Shown here: positions 11,675 to 24,300 of the stretch, in pieces | Position numbering within the stretch: position 1 is the stretch's first letter | How the letters are laid out: every line of letters starts with the position of its first letter | DNA from: Monomorium pharaonis | Lineage: Eukaryota; Arthropoda; Insecta; Hymenoptera; Formicidae | NCBI RefSeq assembly: GCF_013373865.1 | Contig: NC_050469.1 | Span: forward strand, 13,889,046-13,953,045 | Reading direction: 5' to 3' | DNA: 64,000 bases | The notes under the pieces: model-generated | Seen by the model: only the letters and a program-made list of their open reading frames with translations | Database searches by the model: none | Told to the model about the DNA's origin: nothing | Translations under genes and position numbers: made by a program

Positions 11675-14600
11675 CAATTGTCTTTCTTCCTCGAGCGTGC
11701 TTTATTCGCTGAAATTAGAGATGGCGAGAGCAAGTACCTTCCTGTTTTTGCTTGCTAATTTTCCGACACCGAAATTCTATACCAATAAAATATTTAATTC
11801 CTGTGCGTTGCTTATGTTTTAATGTTCCCAGAGTGCCTGACATTGTCGGTTATAGTGGAACAACGAAATATTTTTTTCTTATACCTAATCAAAACCTCAT
11901 CCTAGAATCATCTGTAAAAAACAAACCACTTTCATGAAATAGAAATTCGTCGCATGCATTTTTCCTACGGATCTGGGATAAACTTGTTACTTGTATGCTT
12001 TACTATATAAATTTTACATGTTTATGTATTTACATAAAAGTACGTTGTTACATAACGTCGCATGATGTTTTTCTTGATAATACTGTAAAAGGATTATTGT
12101 TTATATTTATATTCTTGCTGAACAATTATTAATCTATATTTATATTTATCTGTGCCATTTTTTTCAGAACGTATAAGTATCGAAATTGCGGAATTGTTAT
12201 GGTACTTAATTTTAGAATGTGTACAGATATCTCTCTACTTACGACACTATCTCGATTTACGTATTTTCGGACTTATCGGGATGCTGTTGACTATAAACTA
12301 ATAATAACGAAATTGAATAAACACAGTGATTCAAATTAAATTTTAATTTTATACTAAATATTAAATATTGAATTAAAAGTGATTTTTTAAAGAATAGTAT
12401 TGTTTTTATATAATTGATATATAATTGGTGAAGTTAATTTTTGTAAGTATTACTTTTTTTATAACAGCAAATATTATATTATTAAGAATAATTTAAAAAC
12501 TTTTGTTATTTTTTAAATAAATATCCATATTTGTTTTTAGTGTTAATTTTAAAATAATTTTATTTTGTACAAATAATATTTTATTTATATGAAATATAAA
12601 TATTGTTTGACTTCTGATCAATTTGATTTACGACGATCTCGATTACGACGAAGTCTTGGAACGTATTCCTGTCATAAATAGAGGGATACCTGCATTTATA
12701 TTTATAGCGATATGATGACAATTTTTAGAATTTATATTTATTGATGTAATAGTTGAATAATTATGTAGACAAACTTATATTTTGATCACTTAGAAAAAAG
12801 TAACGAATTCAGTTACTATAGAAATTAAATGATATATTTTTGAATATTGTATTTTTTGCAATTAAAAACTTATGAAACTAATTATATTCAGTCAAATTAA
12901 TCGTAGAAAGCTAACAGTATACAAATGTAAACGATAGAGGTAAATGGATTGTATTTCCTTACACAAGACAAATTGTACTTATACACGTGCAATTATTATT
13001 CTTGCGTAAGACAACGATAGCATCGCGATGTAAAGTTATCTATTAAAGGTTTCAAGATTGAAGCTGTAGTATAGCAGCTGATCTCAATTGTCTCAATATA
13101 TTAATAAAGTCTTTTTGTATGGCAAACCTGCTGTAGAACATCCTCAATAGAGGAACATATCCTTCACAGCTGCGTCTGTATATGTAGTTACTGTTCTTTT
13201 TTCTCTCTGCAGCGTACACGTGTCGGCAAACGCTAAAATGGCCCTTTGTGGAACTTTCAATTTTCAGATCCCGGGATATCTGGAAGAGCGATTTCGAGGG
13301 AAGGGAAAGGTGCTACGTACGTGATAACAACGAATTTCGTAAAGAATGGCGCAGCTATTCTCTACCGTTGATATACCGAGGCGCTGAAGCAGCATAGATT
13401 TGGCAGCTGGCTGCCGCCCGCCCCTTCTCGCGCGCGTGAATCGCCGAGTCCTTTTCTTCCCACGTGTGTCAAAAGCAAGCTAGAGACGAAGCGCGAGGCA
13501 GTGTACTCTATGAAACCTGTAGACCCGAACGGGAAGGAACTTCCGCGACGAGACGCAGGTTTTGGGTGCGTTCGGGGAGACGCTATTAGCGCTACCAGCA
13601 TCAGTCTATCTTCATTACTCATTAAAAGTAGAACAAGGATAGACTGATGCTGATAGCACTAATAGAGTCTCCTCGAACACACCCTGAATGTGTGACGATT
13701 GCATACACGCTGCGCGCGTATGTCTTGTGATTTTTATATTTTTTGATTGGCGTCTAGGTAGGTAGCAAGTAGAACAAGGATGATACAGGGATGATCGTCG
13801 ACGTGAAAAGTGTCTGGTGAACGCGTGTTACACGCGTCTTTTAGATGACAGAAGATTTTTTTTTCTAGGCAATCGTCTGGACCCGCGCGTTTTCCAATCA
13901 GCGCATGCTTTGAAGTATTTGCTTCTTGCCAGAGAAAAATTTTCTCCTGATAGACAATACTTGCGACATATATAATGATTTCAAGCAGAATCCTATATAG
14001 TATATGTATATCCTTTCGGCAGATACTTCGAAGCGCTCGCTCGTGAAATTTGAAAGCAAGCGTATGCTTCTTTTTACATCCATATTAAAAAATTTTACAT
14101 CCATATTTCACATTATCTTAGCACTGTCGTCGGATGCTTTTTTTTATAGAGCTACTCCGAGACGACTCCAAGTATCGTAAAATCGTGACGTTGGTAATAC
14201 TACTCGACTACTGTAAAAGTATCGGGATATGGTGTAATATCTTAGAATCTGCGATACTACTTCCTATCAAGTTAATACGTTGCAATTCAGTCCATTGTTT
14301 AATATATACGTTGCGATCTTGTATATTAAAGTAGCTGAGTTACGGATTTCGATTATGGATATATGTATCTCTCTCGATCGATGAGAAACATATAATAAAT
14401 AACACATGCAATTTTATACGAGTCCACCTACTGATTTAGAATATTCCTATTTGATGAATTATGTAGGAGATTTGCTCTGCATGAGCTGCATTATTTATAA
14501 GACCACAAAGGTGTTTTTATTCGATATACGTGATGATATATCAATGCATCAGGTTTGACACAATAATGTAAGTATTTTTTCCTCAGTATTTTCCTATAGA

Positions 14601-14956
14601 ATGCAATAAAGAGGAAATAAGAGGCATGTTTACCAAAGTTATTACAGTTTCTGGTTCGAGAGGCAAAAATATGTAGAATAAAATATTTCTTTAATCATTA
14701 AAATATTGGTTAAAAAATTTATTTAATATATATTCTCGAATATATTTGAATGAATATATTGAATCTTGTTTGAAATACGCGCTAATATGTTGCCATATTG
14801 ATTTCTAATATATCCGGCATCCGTTTGATAGCGCTGAGGAATATTAACGTAAATATTTGTGTTTATAAAAGGAAAAGAAGCTAACTGATATTTTAGAATT
14901 GCGATTGTGTCAGAGATATGTAATTTTAAGCTCTTATGAAGCTTATCACGAGCGCA
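11675..14956. other. intergenic, between PFKFB and YEATS4
   Basis: It begins with the PFKFB 3' region (AATAAA at 12316). 12.3-13.1 kb is very AT-rich. 13.2-13.9 kb is GC-richer and holds a palindromic element at 13564-13684. No supported gene. Confidence 0.5.
13564..13684. repeat. 121-bp palindromic MITE-like element
   Basis: The left arm GGGTGCGTTCGGGGAGACGC pairs with the right arm, whose inverse reads GGGTGTGTTCGAGGAGACTC. The pairing continues through TATTAGCGCTACCAGCATCA and its inverse, making arms of about 48 bases with about 90 percent identity around a short AT-rich loop. The direct sequence TAGAACAAGGAT appears in the loop and again about 140 bases downstream, near 13770. Confidence 0.8.
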
Positions 14957-15910
14957 ATGGCATCCACGAACGAGTTCGGTCCAGATTCTGGTGGTAGAAT
15001 AAAGGTAACCTAAAACATTGCCGTTATCGATAACATAACCTGTAAAACTTGGCGCGATAAGATTTACATGACAAAAATTGACATGTTATTTTATCAGACG
15101 ATCTGTTCGATGACAGGGAGTCACCATAGTCAAGCCTATAGTTTACGGAAATGTGGCACGTTACTTTGGCAAAAAGAGAGAGGAGGATGGACACACGCAT
15201 CAATGGACCGTGTACGTCAAGCCATACAATAACGAGGACATGTCCAGCTATGTGAAGAAGGTGCACTTTAAACTGCATGAGAGTTACAACAACCCTAATC
15301 GGATTGTGACGAAGCCGCCTTACGAATTGACGGAAACTGGTTGGGGAGAATTCGAGATAGTCATCAAGATCTACTTTCACGATCCGAATGAACGTCCTGT
15401 AAGTCCTCTATCAGATTCAAAGATATTTTCCAAATGGTTGGCTGTTATCTTATTTGTTGTAAAAAATTATTTATCAATTTTAGGTAACGGTATATCACAT
15501 ATTGAAATTGTTTCAATCAACACCTGAAATACAGATGGGGAAGAAAAGTCTAGTGTCCGAATTTTATGAGGAGATAGTCTTTCAAGATCCAACAGCATTG
15601 ATGCAACATCTACTGAGCTCCACTAGACCAATAACGCTTGGAGTTTGGCGGCACAATACAGACTGTTTGTATAATTGTGGAATCTCAATTTGAATTAATT
15701 CAATGACCATTTGACAAATTTATAATTATTCTTGTAGTTGAAGCATTGAAAGAATCCACAATGAAAGACATTTTAGAGGCTCGCAACAAGATAAGACTCG
15801 AGGTGATAGAGTTGAAAGAAAAATTGACTCTGGCGAAAGAGACTATTGCAAAATTCAAGGACGAGATTGCAAAGATTTCCAAAGCTGGTGGGAATTTATC
15901 CGTGGCATAG
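14957..15910 (+). CDS. YEATS4: YEATS domain-containing protein 4 (GAS41)
   Basis: Nuclear acyl-lysine histone reader shared by the SRCAP and NuA4/TIP60 chromatin complexes, linked to H2A.Z deposition (family knowledge). Exons: 14957-15004, 15117-15398, 15484-15664, 15738-15910; all junctions are GT-AG and keep frame, giving 227 residues, the usual length of the animal protein. The YEATS domain covers about residues 17-140: IVKPIVYGNVARYFGKKRE, THQWTVYVKPYNNEDMSSYV, VHFKLHESYNNPNR, PPYELTETGWGEFEI and IKIYFHDPNERPVTVYH. Its GWGEFEI segment carries the Trp/Phe of the aromatic reader pocket. The last about 55 residues form a charged coiled coil (ARNKIRLEVIELKEKLTLAK), the part that binds partner subunits. 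The short N-terminus from ATG 14957 is the first in frame. Confidence 0.97.
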
Positions 15911-16906
15911 TAGATAATTGCTCTCGATTCAAGATGAAAATACTGATCTCGACATAAACTATATTTATTGAGCTATTTCAACAGATTTAGGATCCTTTTT
16001 CATGTATAAAATGTATATAATTTTATAATCAACTATAAATTTTATTCTAATTAATTTTAATTATTAACAAGCAATTTTAATAATAAGAATTTTTATTACA
16101 TTGTATCCATTGTATCCAACCTTGCTGATAAGATAAAATGTCATCTGTTTTACAACATAATCAGTTAGTAACACATGATAAAGTTTATCTTTAATTTCAA
16201 ATTTTTTATGTAATTTTTATGCTTTAATTTATTTAATTTAAAAAGATGTATTGCAAAAGAAAATTATCATCTTAAAAAATTTACAAGGTGGACACGAACT
16301 TAGTGTTTCCATAATGACCATTTTAATGTTGTAATACTTAAATCCTTCCACTTTATAAGGATTAAAAGCACTGGTCGTGATGTAATTATATGCAAATAAA
16401 GAAATGTGCCAGATTCGTAAAAAAAATGAATTTTTATAAAAATAAGAAGTTGATATATGAAAGATAAGATTTGGATAAGACGGATTACTTTTTTGGTTTG
16501 TGATTCAAGTAAAGATTTAGAAATATTTTTTCTTGAAACATATTTTGGTAAAAATTTTCATCAGATTTTTAACCCAAAGAATATTTCAGAATTCACATAT
16601 ATGAAAAGTTAAAGAAGAAAAACTTTAAACAAATAAGATAAAACATGAGGATAAAAAGATAACACGTCCGTTCAGTCCGATAGCTGGTCAGTTATCATGT
16701 ATGTAAATGCCACCGACGCAGGGGATGTGACGATGTAAATGTGCGTCAGGGTTGCTACATATGTTATATACGTATGCTATATCGTTACAAGACGCACGCG
16801 ACGCCGGCGCTGCATCCGATATAAATCGCCGCTGCTCTCCAACGGAAACGGCAGCTCGGAAAAAATTGGCTGTCTAGTATTTCTTGCCTACCGAGAGACG
16901 AGTGCG
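15911..16906. other. intergenic, YEATS4 3' region and SLC25 5' region
   Basis: AT-rich from 15.9 to 16.65 kb, then GC-richer from about 16.66 kb, where the 5' leader and promoter of the mitochondrial carrier probably lie. No gene seen. Confidence 0.5.
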
Positions 16907-19900
16907 ATGGTCGCCGAGAAAACGTGAGCACTGTGCGCGAGTTTTCATTCATTCATCGTGTCAGATCAACGCGCGCGTCCATTCGATCGTCACCACGTCC
17001 TCGATCATCGACTATTCTTGACCCAATCTCGCCTTGTGTACCGTCTAACTGGTGGCGCGTGATTTACGAGTGTTATGTAACAATCAACTCCGGCCAGTCA
17101 CTTCGACGCGGCTACGCGTAGTGCGAGCTGTTACTTTTAAGAATCACTTTTCTTATCGATTTGGAGTCAACGGAACTTTGAAAGATGGTTATCGAATTCT
17201 AAGCTAATTCAAAATAAATTAAATTCTAAAATTTTTTTAATTCTTGGAATTTGTTTCGATAAGTGCAATTTTTTCATCAGCAAAATGTGGTTTCATAAGC
17301 TGATGAAAAAGTTCATATATGAATATATATATATATATATATATATGTATACATGTATAAAAAATAACTCTGCAAATTTTAGACACCCTATATGTAATTA
17401 TGCGTCTGTTCAATATTTCCGAGTACGAGTGATGTGGTGAATCAAACGGAATTCGTAGTTCAGTTTATAAAATTGATAATTGAAGTAACTTTACTAAGCA
17501 AATGAATAAGGAGTAATCGATAGAGAGTTAGCCTAGGGGTTTTGGAGATATGTTTTCATTATGAATAACTTTTTGTTAAAAATATGATCGAGAATTTTTC
17601 AACTTAAAGATTCTTGTTAATTGATATCTTATTATTAATATTTTAGTTAATATATTTTATATTTTTATTAAATAAAAAATGTATTAAATTTGTACATATT
17701 TTTAATATATATATTTCATTAAATAATATTTTCCATTTTTTAAATTACATATAAAAAATCTTTTAATCAATTTTAATTAGTCAAATTAGACACAATATTT
17801 ATCAAAAATTAACAATAATTATTTGAATATTCTCTTCGTAGAAGCATTTACTTAAAAAATTTCATAAATGTTGTTTGATAAATGTGATATATATGATTTT
17901 TTATAAATGTGATTTGATAAATATGATTAAACATAAAGATTAATCATAAAGATTGATCGTAAATATGAAAAATTAATAAAATATTGATAAAAGAATAAAT
18001 TTTACATATTTTAAAATGTGTAAAGATATTATTTTTTAAATTTTATGATTTTTTACGCTATGCATATAAAAAAATTCTTAAAAAAAAAGGAAAACAATAT
18101 ATTTGCGCAGGAACATAAAAATAGGAAGACTCAATGAAGAAGATAAAGAAATTTTTCTGATTTTTTTTTCTACTTATAGCTCTTGCACCTCAGGACAAAG
18201 AAAAGAAATAAGAATTAATTTTAATGTGTCGCGTTTGATTTCCCGACCGTTTCTAACGTTTCAACGTTTCTTCAGGCCGGGCGCGGAGTTCGTGATCGGC
18301 GCCCTGGCAGCGGTAGGCGCCGGTTTCTTCACGAATCCAGTGGACGTGGTGAAAGTGCGACTGCAGCTGCAGGGTGAGCTGGAAGCGCGGGGTTCATACA
18401 CAAAGATATACAAGAACACCTTGCATGCCGCGTATCTCATAGGCAAACACGAGGGTGTGCTGGCCTTGCAGGCGGGCTTGGTGCCCGCGCTTGCCTTCCA
18501 AGTGGTGCTCAACGGTATTCGTCTGGGCGCGTACAAGACCGCCCAGAGGTACGAACTGATCGTCGACAAGCAAGGCAACACCGATATCTTACGGACTGCC
18601 CTGGTGTCCGGCTCGGCCGGCTGCGTCGGCGCCGTCCTCGGCAGTCCGTTGTATTTGGTAATCGTCCACTCAACCGTTCCTCCGATTCTCTTTTATCGAA
18701 AACTTCAAATTTGATTTTCCATTATTTATTTTTCATTCTAAAAAGATGTATATACTTCACTTGTTACGATGAAAGCTTCTAAGATTTTTAAGATTTGATG
18801 ACATTTGTCCGTTAAAAAACATTCAAAGAATAAAACTTCCAAGTCTCGTGGCTGTCTAAAAAATATCTCATTAAAGATATCTTCAATTTATTTAAGGAGA
18901 TTATTTAAGGAGAACCTAAAAAGAGTCTGTTGAAATAATTTTGTAGAATTTCTAAAAAATATCTGTAGACATCTGAAAGATATCTTGAAAGTTATTTTTA
19001 AGACATTTGTCTTACATAAGATACTTTTCAAATTTCTAAAAGACGTTTTCAAGACATTGTCATATTTAAATAATATTTCAAAATGTTGCATATATAAAAT
19101 ATCTTTCATTTTGCTAGAAAAAGATAGTTTTTCCGAAACTTTTAGAAAAGATACAAGACATCTCAAAACACTATCACATATATTTTAGAAATTTAGAAGA
19201 TATTTTGTTTTATTATATATGGGTATTCTATTTTGAACAGATTATTTAATCACAATGTCTTTTGAATAAATTAAAATACGAAATAGAGTAACAAGAAACA
19301 CGCTATAAAAAATAAGACGTGATTCCCCGCAAAAGAATACGTACAAATGTCTCTGGCCAAAAGTCGATTTAATAGTAAAGGTATAAGATATAAATATTTT
19401 TGCCTAGAAATGTAGGTAACAGTAGTGTCGACGCTACACTCCATCAACACTCTCGGATCACGGCTAATCGGATTACAATTGTTTTAGGTGAAAACGCAGT
19501 TACAGGCGCAATCCGCGAAATCCATCGCCGTGGGCTATCAGCACAATCACTCGGGATCGTGGGACGCCTTCAGGTCTCTGTGGATGGAGGGCGGCATCGT
19601 GGCTCTGTACCGAGGATGGAATGCTAACATGCCGCGCGTATTCGTCGGCTCGGCCACGCAGCTGACCACCTTCGGAATAGCGTCGGACTGGTTACGTTCG
19701 CTAAATGTAAGTAATACTTGATACCGCCGTTATTTCCACGCTATCGTTTCTAAATACCCTCTTTTTCACCCTGAGATCTCGCTTCCTCCCTTTGCTCGCT
19801 CGCTCGCTTAGCCTTGCGAGCTTCAGCGAGAGCGATCAAAGAGAACTGAAAGTTTCTTAAATATAAAAAAGTTGCAACAATTTAAATCTCTCTTGAGAAT

Positions 19901-20810
19901 CAAAGTGCATTTGGAAGGTCGTCTAGTGGATCTCAGCGAGATCCGAGGGTTACTCATCGGTAATGTGCGACGGTACAGAGCGTTCGTAATTTCTCTCAGA
20001 TATTTCCAGATCGCCCGATACTGCTGACCTTCTTGGCCTCCTTGATCGGAGGTAGCTGCGTAGCCGTCACCATGCAGCCGTTCGACGTCCTGGCGACGCG
20101 ATTGTACAATCAACGTGAGTATATTACCCGCGCGACAAGCCCCCCGTTAAACGTTAAACGCGCGACTCACCGAAGGCCACAGTTGTGTCGGTTAAAATTA
20201 CAACAGTGAACAACGAGATCGCAGAAAAATTGAAATTCCGACGTGAACATTCGTCAAATAAGCGCTCGGAGAAATATAAAACGCGATAATACATTGAGCT
20301 GGCATAAACGCGACTATAAATACTTAGCGATCTATGCGCGACTATAAATACAGTCCTAACGCGCGTGTGCAACTATAAATACGCGTAAAGGACCCGTCAT
20401 GAAAATTTTCAAGCGTAACGTGAAACGTTCGATTGGAATAAAGAGACATTTGAAAATCGGGAAGAATTTGATATCGCCCAGACTTTCTAATACCGTTTCG
20501 TAGATCGTCGTGAAGTATACAAGCGAATTTTACGCGCGCTTATTGCTATTATCTTTGAAGATCGTCACAGCTTGCACTAAACGTGTTTCTAAACGTTTCT
20601 AACGCAGAGACGGACATGGCCGGAAAAGGCGCCCTTTACAAAGGACTCGGGGACGCGCTCATCAAGATATTCCGCACGGAGGGTCTGACCGGCCTGTACA
20701 AGGGAACGTTTCCCACGTGGTTGAGGATAGCGCCGCATACGGTTCTGTGCCTAGTGTTTTACGAGGAGCTAGATCAACTGTACAGCAATTTTAGAATACG
20801 AACCGATTGA
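16907..20810 (+). CDS. mitochondrial carrier, solute carrier family 25 member 34/35 type
   Basis: Inner-membrane mitochondrial carrier; the closest family type is SLC25A34/35, related to the yeast oxaloacetate carrier Oac1. The substrate is not known from sequence. Exons: 16907-16923, 18276-18657, 19488-19706, 20000-20114, 20608-20810, giving 311 residues with every phase matching. Three repeats each carry the carrier signature: PVDVVKVRLQLQ, SPLYLVKTQLQAQ and MQPFDVLATRLYNQ. The paired matrix motifs also show (GLYKGTFPTWLRIAPHTVL in repeat 3). The first exon codes only MVAEK plus two bases of Thr; it is chosen because its donor (AC then GTGAGC) completes the exon 2 frame as MVAEKTPGAEFVIGALAAVG, the usual start of this family. 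An open extension upstream of 18276 reads through intron sequence and is rejected. AATAAA at 21161 marks the likely 3' end. Confidence 0.93.
16924..18275 (+). other. SLC25 carrier intron 1
   Basis: A 1.35-kb intron. GC-richer for its first 250 bases, then very AT-rich, with an (AT)n run at about 17325-17345. Nothing else seen. Confidence 0.6.
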
Positions 20811-21341
20811 CGCTAGTTTTAAATTTGTAAAAAAAAAATTATACATACTGTATTTACTCTAGGTATGCACACAGCGATTTTGTAAGATTTTTCAAGAACG
20901 TTGGACATTAAATATTACAAATTTATATTCGGAGCAGGTGTTTATGTTACTGGCAGTGGTCGCTCGATTGCGGAGATAGAAGTTTTAAAATTACGAACGT
21001 TGAGATACTGTAGAAAATGTAAAAAAACCGCGCGTATTTTCTAATCGTCCTCGCGCGCACGAGACACTAGTCTACGTCATTAGTTTCAATATTTACGGAA
21101 TACAATATATATACAAATAGTTTATATAAAATTTGCATACTGCTGAATCTCGCTTTCTCTAATAAATTAGTCTCGCATCAGGAGAAGTCCTTTTTTTTTT
21201 ACGAATTGTTTGACGCGCGATCGCCTGAATTAATCGGATGTGGACGACGCGCGAATTCGTCATTCGCGTACGAGTGTCCCGACAATTTGATGAGTTTCAT
21301 TAAAAAATTGTATAAAAAGTACTTAATCGAATGTTAAGCGT
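20811..21341. other. tail-to-tail spacer between the SLC25 carrier and the SLC2 transporter
   Basis: 531 bases separate the stop codons of two convergent genes. The plus-strand AATAAA at 21161-21166 leaves room for only a short overlap or none. No gene seen. Confidence 0.7.
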
Positions 21342-24300
21342 TTACGCGGCAGGTGTTGCGTTCGGTCTTGACTTGAAGCCTTGAGTCATGACCGCCGCTA
21401 TGTCCGTCGTGCTTCGATCACGCGTTTCGGGCAGATAGATCCTGCAATGAATAACAACGGTTTCACATTACGCCGCGAGTAGAACACACACGCGGTGCGG
21501 GTTGACGTGAAATAACAGCAAAATAAAACTGTATTGCTACGTACCGATTGACCTGTACCAAGATCAGCGTGCTCCCGGCGAAGACCAGAAAAATGTACGG
21601 GCCGATCACAGCCTGCATCGAGGGGAACATCATTCCAACGAGGAAATTCCCTCCCCAGTTGAACACGCTGCCCAATGACATGGCAGCAGGCCTGGGTCCG
21701 ACATCGAATAATTCGGAACCGATGAAGAACGGTATAGGACCGAGGCCGATACCGTAAAATATCACGTACGCCAGCACCGCAACGGTGCAGAGCCATGGCA
21801 TGAACGAGGCCGCGTGCTGTAAGCAGATGTGTCACTAAGCCCAACGAAGATTTATCACTGAGATTATAATATGACAAAATTATAATATAAAGATTTTATA
21901 TACAATTGCTAGTAAAATTGCTCACGATTAGCGCGATGGAGATGCACAGAACGATAAGGCAACCCACGCACAAGTAACAGCTCAGGAACAGTACTTTTCT
22001 TCTGCTGAATAACGACATTATCGGCACAGAGATGACGGCCATTCCAATGTTTGCAACCCCAGTGCCTAGGGTTGCGTATTGAGCACCGGTGATTCCCAGG
22101 CCGGCCCCGAGAAATATGGTGTTGGAGTAGTAAAAAACCGCGTTAATGCCACTGAGTTGCTGGCCAAACTGCATCAGGCATACTAAGAATAGAGGTAGTC
22201 TCACGGCCGGGTCTCTCAACACGCGCCTAATGTTCCACGTTACGCTCGCTGATCTCATCGTTAGTTCATGCTGCAGGCCAGTGATCTCGTTTTGCAGGAG
22301 CATTACGTCCATGTTGCGCAAACGACTGAGCTCTAAAGGGGTTCGAAATATGTAAAATAAGTAAAGACAAATACGGGTCAAAATATAGATTGTAAAGCGA
22401 CTACAAGTTTATTAATACTTGAATTTGTAAAATTCAAGTATTAATAAACTTGTAGTCGCTTTACAATCTATATTTGTAAAATAATTCGTATTGCGCACCT
22501 TTAAGAGCCTTTCCCTGTTCTCCTTTAGTTACATACAAGTACTTCGGACTTTCCGGCAAAGTGATAGTTAATAATAATGCAAGGAGGCATAGCGGTGAGA
22601 AGAATGCCAGCATTATGTGCCAGGACTCGGTAGTGCCCAGGACAGTTTCGAGTCCGGCGATCTGACCCATCAGCACGCCGCTGGTGATGCCCAATTGACA
22701 TAGGACTCCAACGGCACCTCTCAACTTTAAAGGTGCTATTTCTGTCATGTACATCGGGAGCAGAGCGGTAGCCAAGCCGCCGGAAAGTCCTACGGACATT
22801 TAATTAGAAGAATTATAACATATTCAGAGATTCAAACATCAAGAATTGAAGAAATGAAGGCTTATACTTGCTTCCAGCTATAATTATTGCTACAATTATA
22901 TGTGTTTTCACGTTAATTAAGTTAACGATTCCTTAACTCACCGACGAACACTCGGCCGATCAGAAAAAGCTCGACCGAGTTCATGACTCGTACGAGTATG
23001 AACAGAATGGCCCCTGCAATCCCGCAAAGATTTCCGACGCTCAACGCGCCCTTCCGCCCGAATCTGTCGCTCAACCAGCTAGCAATCAAGGATCCCGACA
23101 CACCTCCTATAAGAAAGACCGATACTATGGCGGACCAGAGTATCTGGAGCTCATAGCCGGACAATTGTACGTTATATCTTTCCCTGATGCTGTCGTTGCA
23201 GAACGTTTGCATAAGCTGTAAGCCGAACATACGACAGTATAGTTTCGGGTGACACTGCGCTCGGCGGAATATGCTTGCATATTGATCTATTACGAACATG
23301 GGCAGGATTGTTCATGACGCCTATGTTATATCCTGCTGGTAATGCTGATCCCAGGCAGCAAGTGGCACCGCCCAGCACCAGTAACGGGGTCCATCCACCG
23401 GGGTCGGCATCGTGTGCACTGTTACATTCCTATTAAAAAAAGAAATTAAAGGGATCAGAAATTACACTCCAATACCACGAGAGAATTTCTCTTAGCTTCT
23501 CCTTTTAAGCGAAAGGTGAATGGTTCATTACGCATAATAATATATTTATTTTGCGTAACGGGAGCGATACAACTCGGAGAATTTTCTTTGTTAATGGATA
23601 AGTAACAACTTGCAGATTAATAATTATTTACGAGCTACCGTTATTTTCTAATCAGCAGTATAATCACGTAAAAACAATGCAAATAATGCTAATTAATGCA
23701 AATACAAATTGTAACGTAATCTATATAAACTTTACTTGCGGCATCCGTTGGCACGGGTTTTATTATGGCGATGTATGAAGATGAAGATTCTGATAATTTC
23801 ATATCATGATCCAATTATACGATAGAATTTTCAGATATCGTCCGCTTTGCGTAACAATCAATAACAAAGATATGTTTAACATTGTGATATTACGGTTGTA
23901 GTTGTGGCTGGATCAATGTAGTTAATCTTCTAGTGACTCTCTAATGAACATATCCAATCATTACTCTCTTTCGCTTTACTGATCTTACAGGAAAAAAAAA
24001 TACAAATATCCATATTTTCCAAATTTTCGTAAGTAGCGGACATGTTGATATCTTTAAGTAGCGGGCTTCACCAATCTCTTAAAAAACAAAATTTACGATA
24101 TGTAAAATCAGAAGACCATACCGCTCACATAATTAAGCATCGCAAGCAATATGAAGTGTGTTCTGCACCCTCGTAGAGACCAATCAGTGATAACATGGAA
24201 AAGCCAGGACGGAATGACGGAACAAAACTCAACAAAACCACACACCATGGGCATACCTGTAAACTGTTCAGATAGCCAACCATGCATTATTATGAATTTG

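Noticed and set aside
13212..13395. 61-codon open stretch on the plus strand after a CTCTGCAG acceptor
   Set aside because: No ATG, no donor in phase, no recognisable product, and it runs towards a palindromic repeat.
18103..18275. N-terminal extension of the mitochondrial carrier
   Set aside because: It reads into AT-rich intron and across the acceptor at 18275; the tiny exon at 16907 gives a better start with matching phase.
21398..21877. 159-codon minus-strand open frame overlapping the transporter exon
   Set aside because: It is another frame of the same strand as the SLC2 exon 21545-21816; the transporter motifs are in the other frame.
22789..22800. Met-Ser-Val start for the SLC2 transporter
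   Set aside because: The ATG is in the intron: the acceptor CCGTAG follows it, and the upstream exons supply helices 1-4.
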